Source of the DNA: Candidatus Omnitrophota bacterium | GTDB lineage: Bacteria; Omnitrophota; 4484-213 | Direction: 5' to 3' | DNA: 7,881 nt | NCBI GenBank assembly: GCA_003645805.1 | Contig: QNCL01000036.1 | Span: forward strand, 1-7,881 | Shown here: in pieces, positions 7,121-7,881 of the stretch | Numbering within the stretch: position 1 is the stretch's first letter | Layout: each line of letters opens with the position of its first letter | Notes under the pieces: generated by a model | Database searches by the model: none | What the model was told of the DNA's origin: nothing | Seen by the model: only the letters and a program-made list of their open reading frames with translations | Made by a program: the position numbers and the translations under genes

Positions 7121-7881
7121 ATGAAAATTTTATACATAACCCGCAAATTCCCTCCTTCGGTAGGAGGGATGGAAACTCATAGTTATGCTTTCTATAATGC
7201 TTTAAGGAGCAAGGAAGAAATAAACCTCCTTGCTTGGGGATATTCCCAGATATTCTTACCTTTGTTTATCCTAAAGGTAATCTTGCAAGTCGGGATTTGT
7301 ATATCTATGCGCAAAAACGCCTATGACTGCATTTGTTTAGGAGATGCTTTACTTTCTCCGTTGGGAGTGCTATTTAAGAAGATAGGAGGTATTCCAGTAG
7401 TGTGTATAGCACATGGTTTAGATGTAACCTTTGATTTCTCTCTTTATCAAAGAGTGATAAATAGGAGTATTAGAAGGATGGATAGAGTAATTTGTGTTAG
7501 TAGATATACAAAAAGGGAGTGTTTAATGCGAGGAGTTTCTGAATCTAAAATAAGGGTTATTCCCAACGGGGTAAGTATCCAAAGAAGAAGCTGGCCCCCT
7601 CTAAGTAAAGAAACATTTTTAGAGCTCCTGAAGGAAAGAGGCGTCTTTATTGATAAGGATACCAGAATTATTCTGAGTGTGGGCAGATTAATTAAGCGTA
7701 AGGGGATAGCAGAATTTATCGAAGATGTGCTTATTCAAATTGAAGAGGAGTATCCCAATTTAGTTTATCTGATTGTGGGCGTGGGAAAGGAAAGAAGAAG
7801 AATTTTACGGGTAATAGAGAAATGCGCATTAGAGGACAAAGTTTTTCTACTGGGTAAAGTAGAGGACAGACTCCTTTATTA
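7121..7881 (+). CDS. Glycosyltransferase family 4 (GT-B), 3'-truncated
   Basis: The frame opens at ATG 7121 and stays open to the right edge, giving 253 complete codons. The protein begins MKILYITRKFPPSVGGMETH, the glycine-rich N-terminal loop typical of many GT4 enzymes, followed by VVCIAHGLDVTF (93-104) and DRVICVSRYTKREC (121-134). The donor domain starts with IRVIPNGVSI (145-154), then IILSVGRLIKRKGIAEF (183-199), where R189 and K194 (or K192) are candidate nucleotide-phosphate contacts. LIVGVGKER (218-226) and KVFLLGKV (240-247) follow. The E-x7-E motif should lie just beyond the edge, and roughly 100 residues are probably missing. It begins 12 bases after the previous stop, with only a weak purine stretch (AAGAGAA) before the ATG. 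It is the second GT4 in tandem, but its N-domain differs clearly from its neighbour's, so it probably makes a different linkage. Arginine is AGA or AGG in 18 of 23 cases. Confidence 0.9.
   Translation, partial: MKILYITRKFPPSVGGMETHSYAFYNALRSKEEINLLAWGYSQIFLPLFILKVILQVGICISMRKNAYDCICLGDALLSPLGVLFKKIGGIPVVCIAHGLDVTFDFSLYQRVINRSIRRMDRVICVSRYTKRECLMRGVSESKIRVIPNGVSIQRRSWPPLSKETFLELLKERGVFIDKDTRIILSVGRLIKRKGIAEFIEDVLIQIEEEYPNLVYLIVGVGKERRRILRVIEKCALEDKVFLLGKVEDRLLY

Overview
The window is a stretch of a glycan-assembly gene cluster. Seven genes run head to tail on the + strand, nearly without gaps, and all are glycosyltransferases or probable glycosyltransferases. The first (2-940) enters from the left edge without its N-terminus, and the last (from 7121) runs off the right edge. 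No RNA gene, mobile element, CRISPR array, convincing terminator or promoter is visible. The largest non-coding gap is about 31 bases (5132-5162), so the whole window looks like the interior of one long operon.

Layout: (1) GT9, heptosyltransferase-type, 2-940; (2) a multi-membrane GT-C (PMT_2/GT39-like) transferase with a C-terminal TPR domain, 918-2717; (3) a GT2 polyprenyl-phosphate sugar synthase-like enzyme (DPM1/GtrB type) with two C-terminal membrane helices, 2718-3701; (4) a second GT-C (PMT_2/GT39-like) enzyme, 3698-5131; (5) a poorly characterised GT-A-like protein, 5163-6113; (6) a GT4 transferase, 6110-7108; (7) a second GT4 transferase, 3'-truncated, 7121-7881. Junctions are a 23-bp overlap, a direct stop-start abutment, a 4-bp ATGA overlap, a 31-bp gap, another ATGA overlap and a 12-bp gap. 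This is the pattern of translationally coupled genes.

A plausible joint role is building a lipopolysaccharide core, O-antigen or other envelope glycan. The GT9, GT4 and gene-5 products would act at the cytoplasmic face with nucleotide-sugar donors. The GT2 enzyme would charge a polyprenyl phosphate with a sugar, and the two flanking GT-C enzymes would use such a lipid-linked sugar on the outer face of the inner membrane. This comes from family knowledge and gene order; no sugar or acceptor can be read from the sequence.

Organism: a heptosyltransferase-type GT9 points to a diderm (Gram-negative-type) bacterium. Coding strands are moderately AT-rich and purine-loaded outside membrane domains. 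Arginine is mostly AGA/AGG (18 of 23 in the visible part of the last gene), and ATA isoleucine is frequent. Together with TPR-tailed GT-C proteins, this would suit an uncultured candidate-phylum bacterium such as Omnitrophota or a relative, but that placement is a guess. I see no unmistakably new system. The least explained items are gene 5 and the GT-C/GT2/GT-C block.
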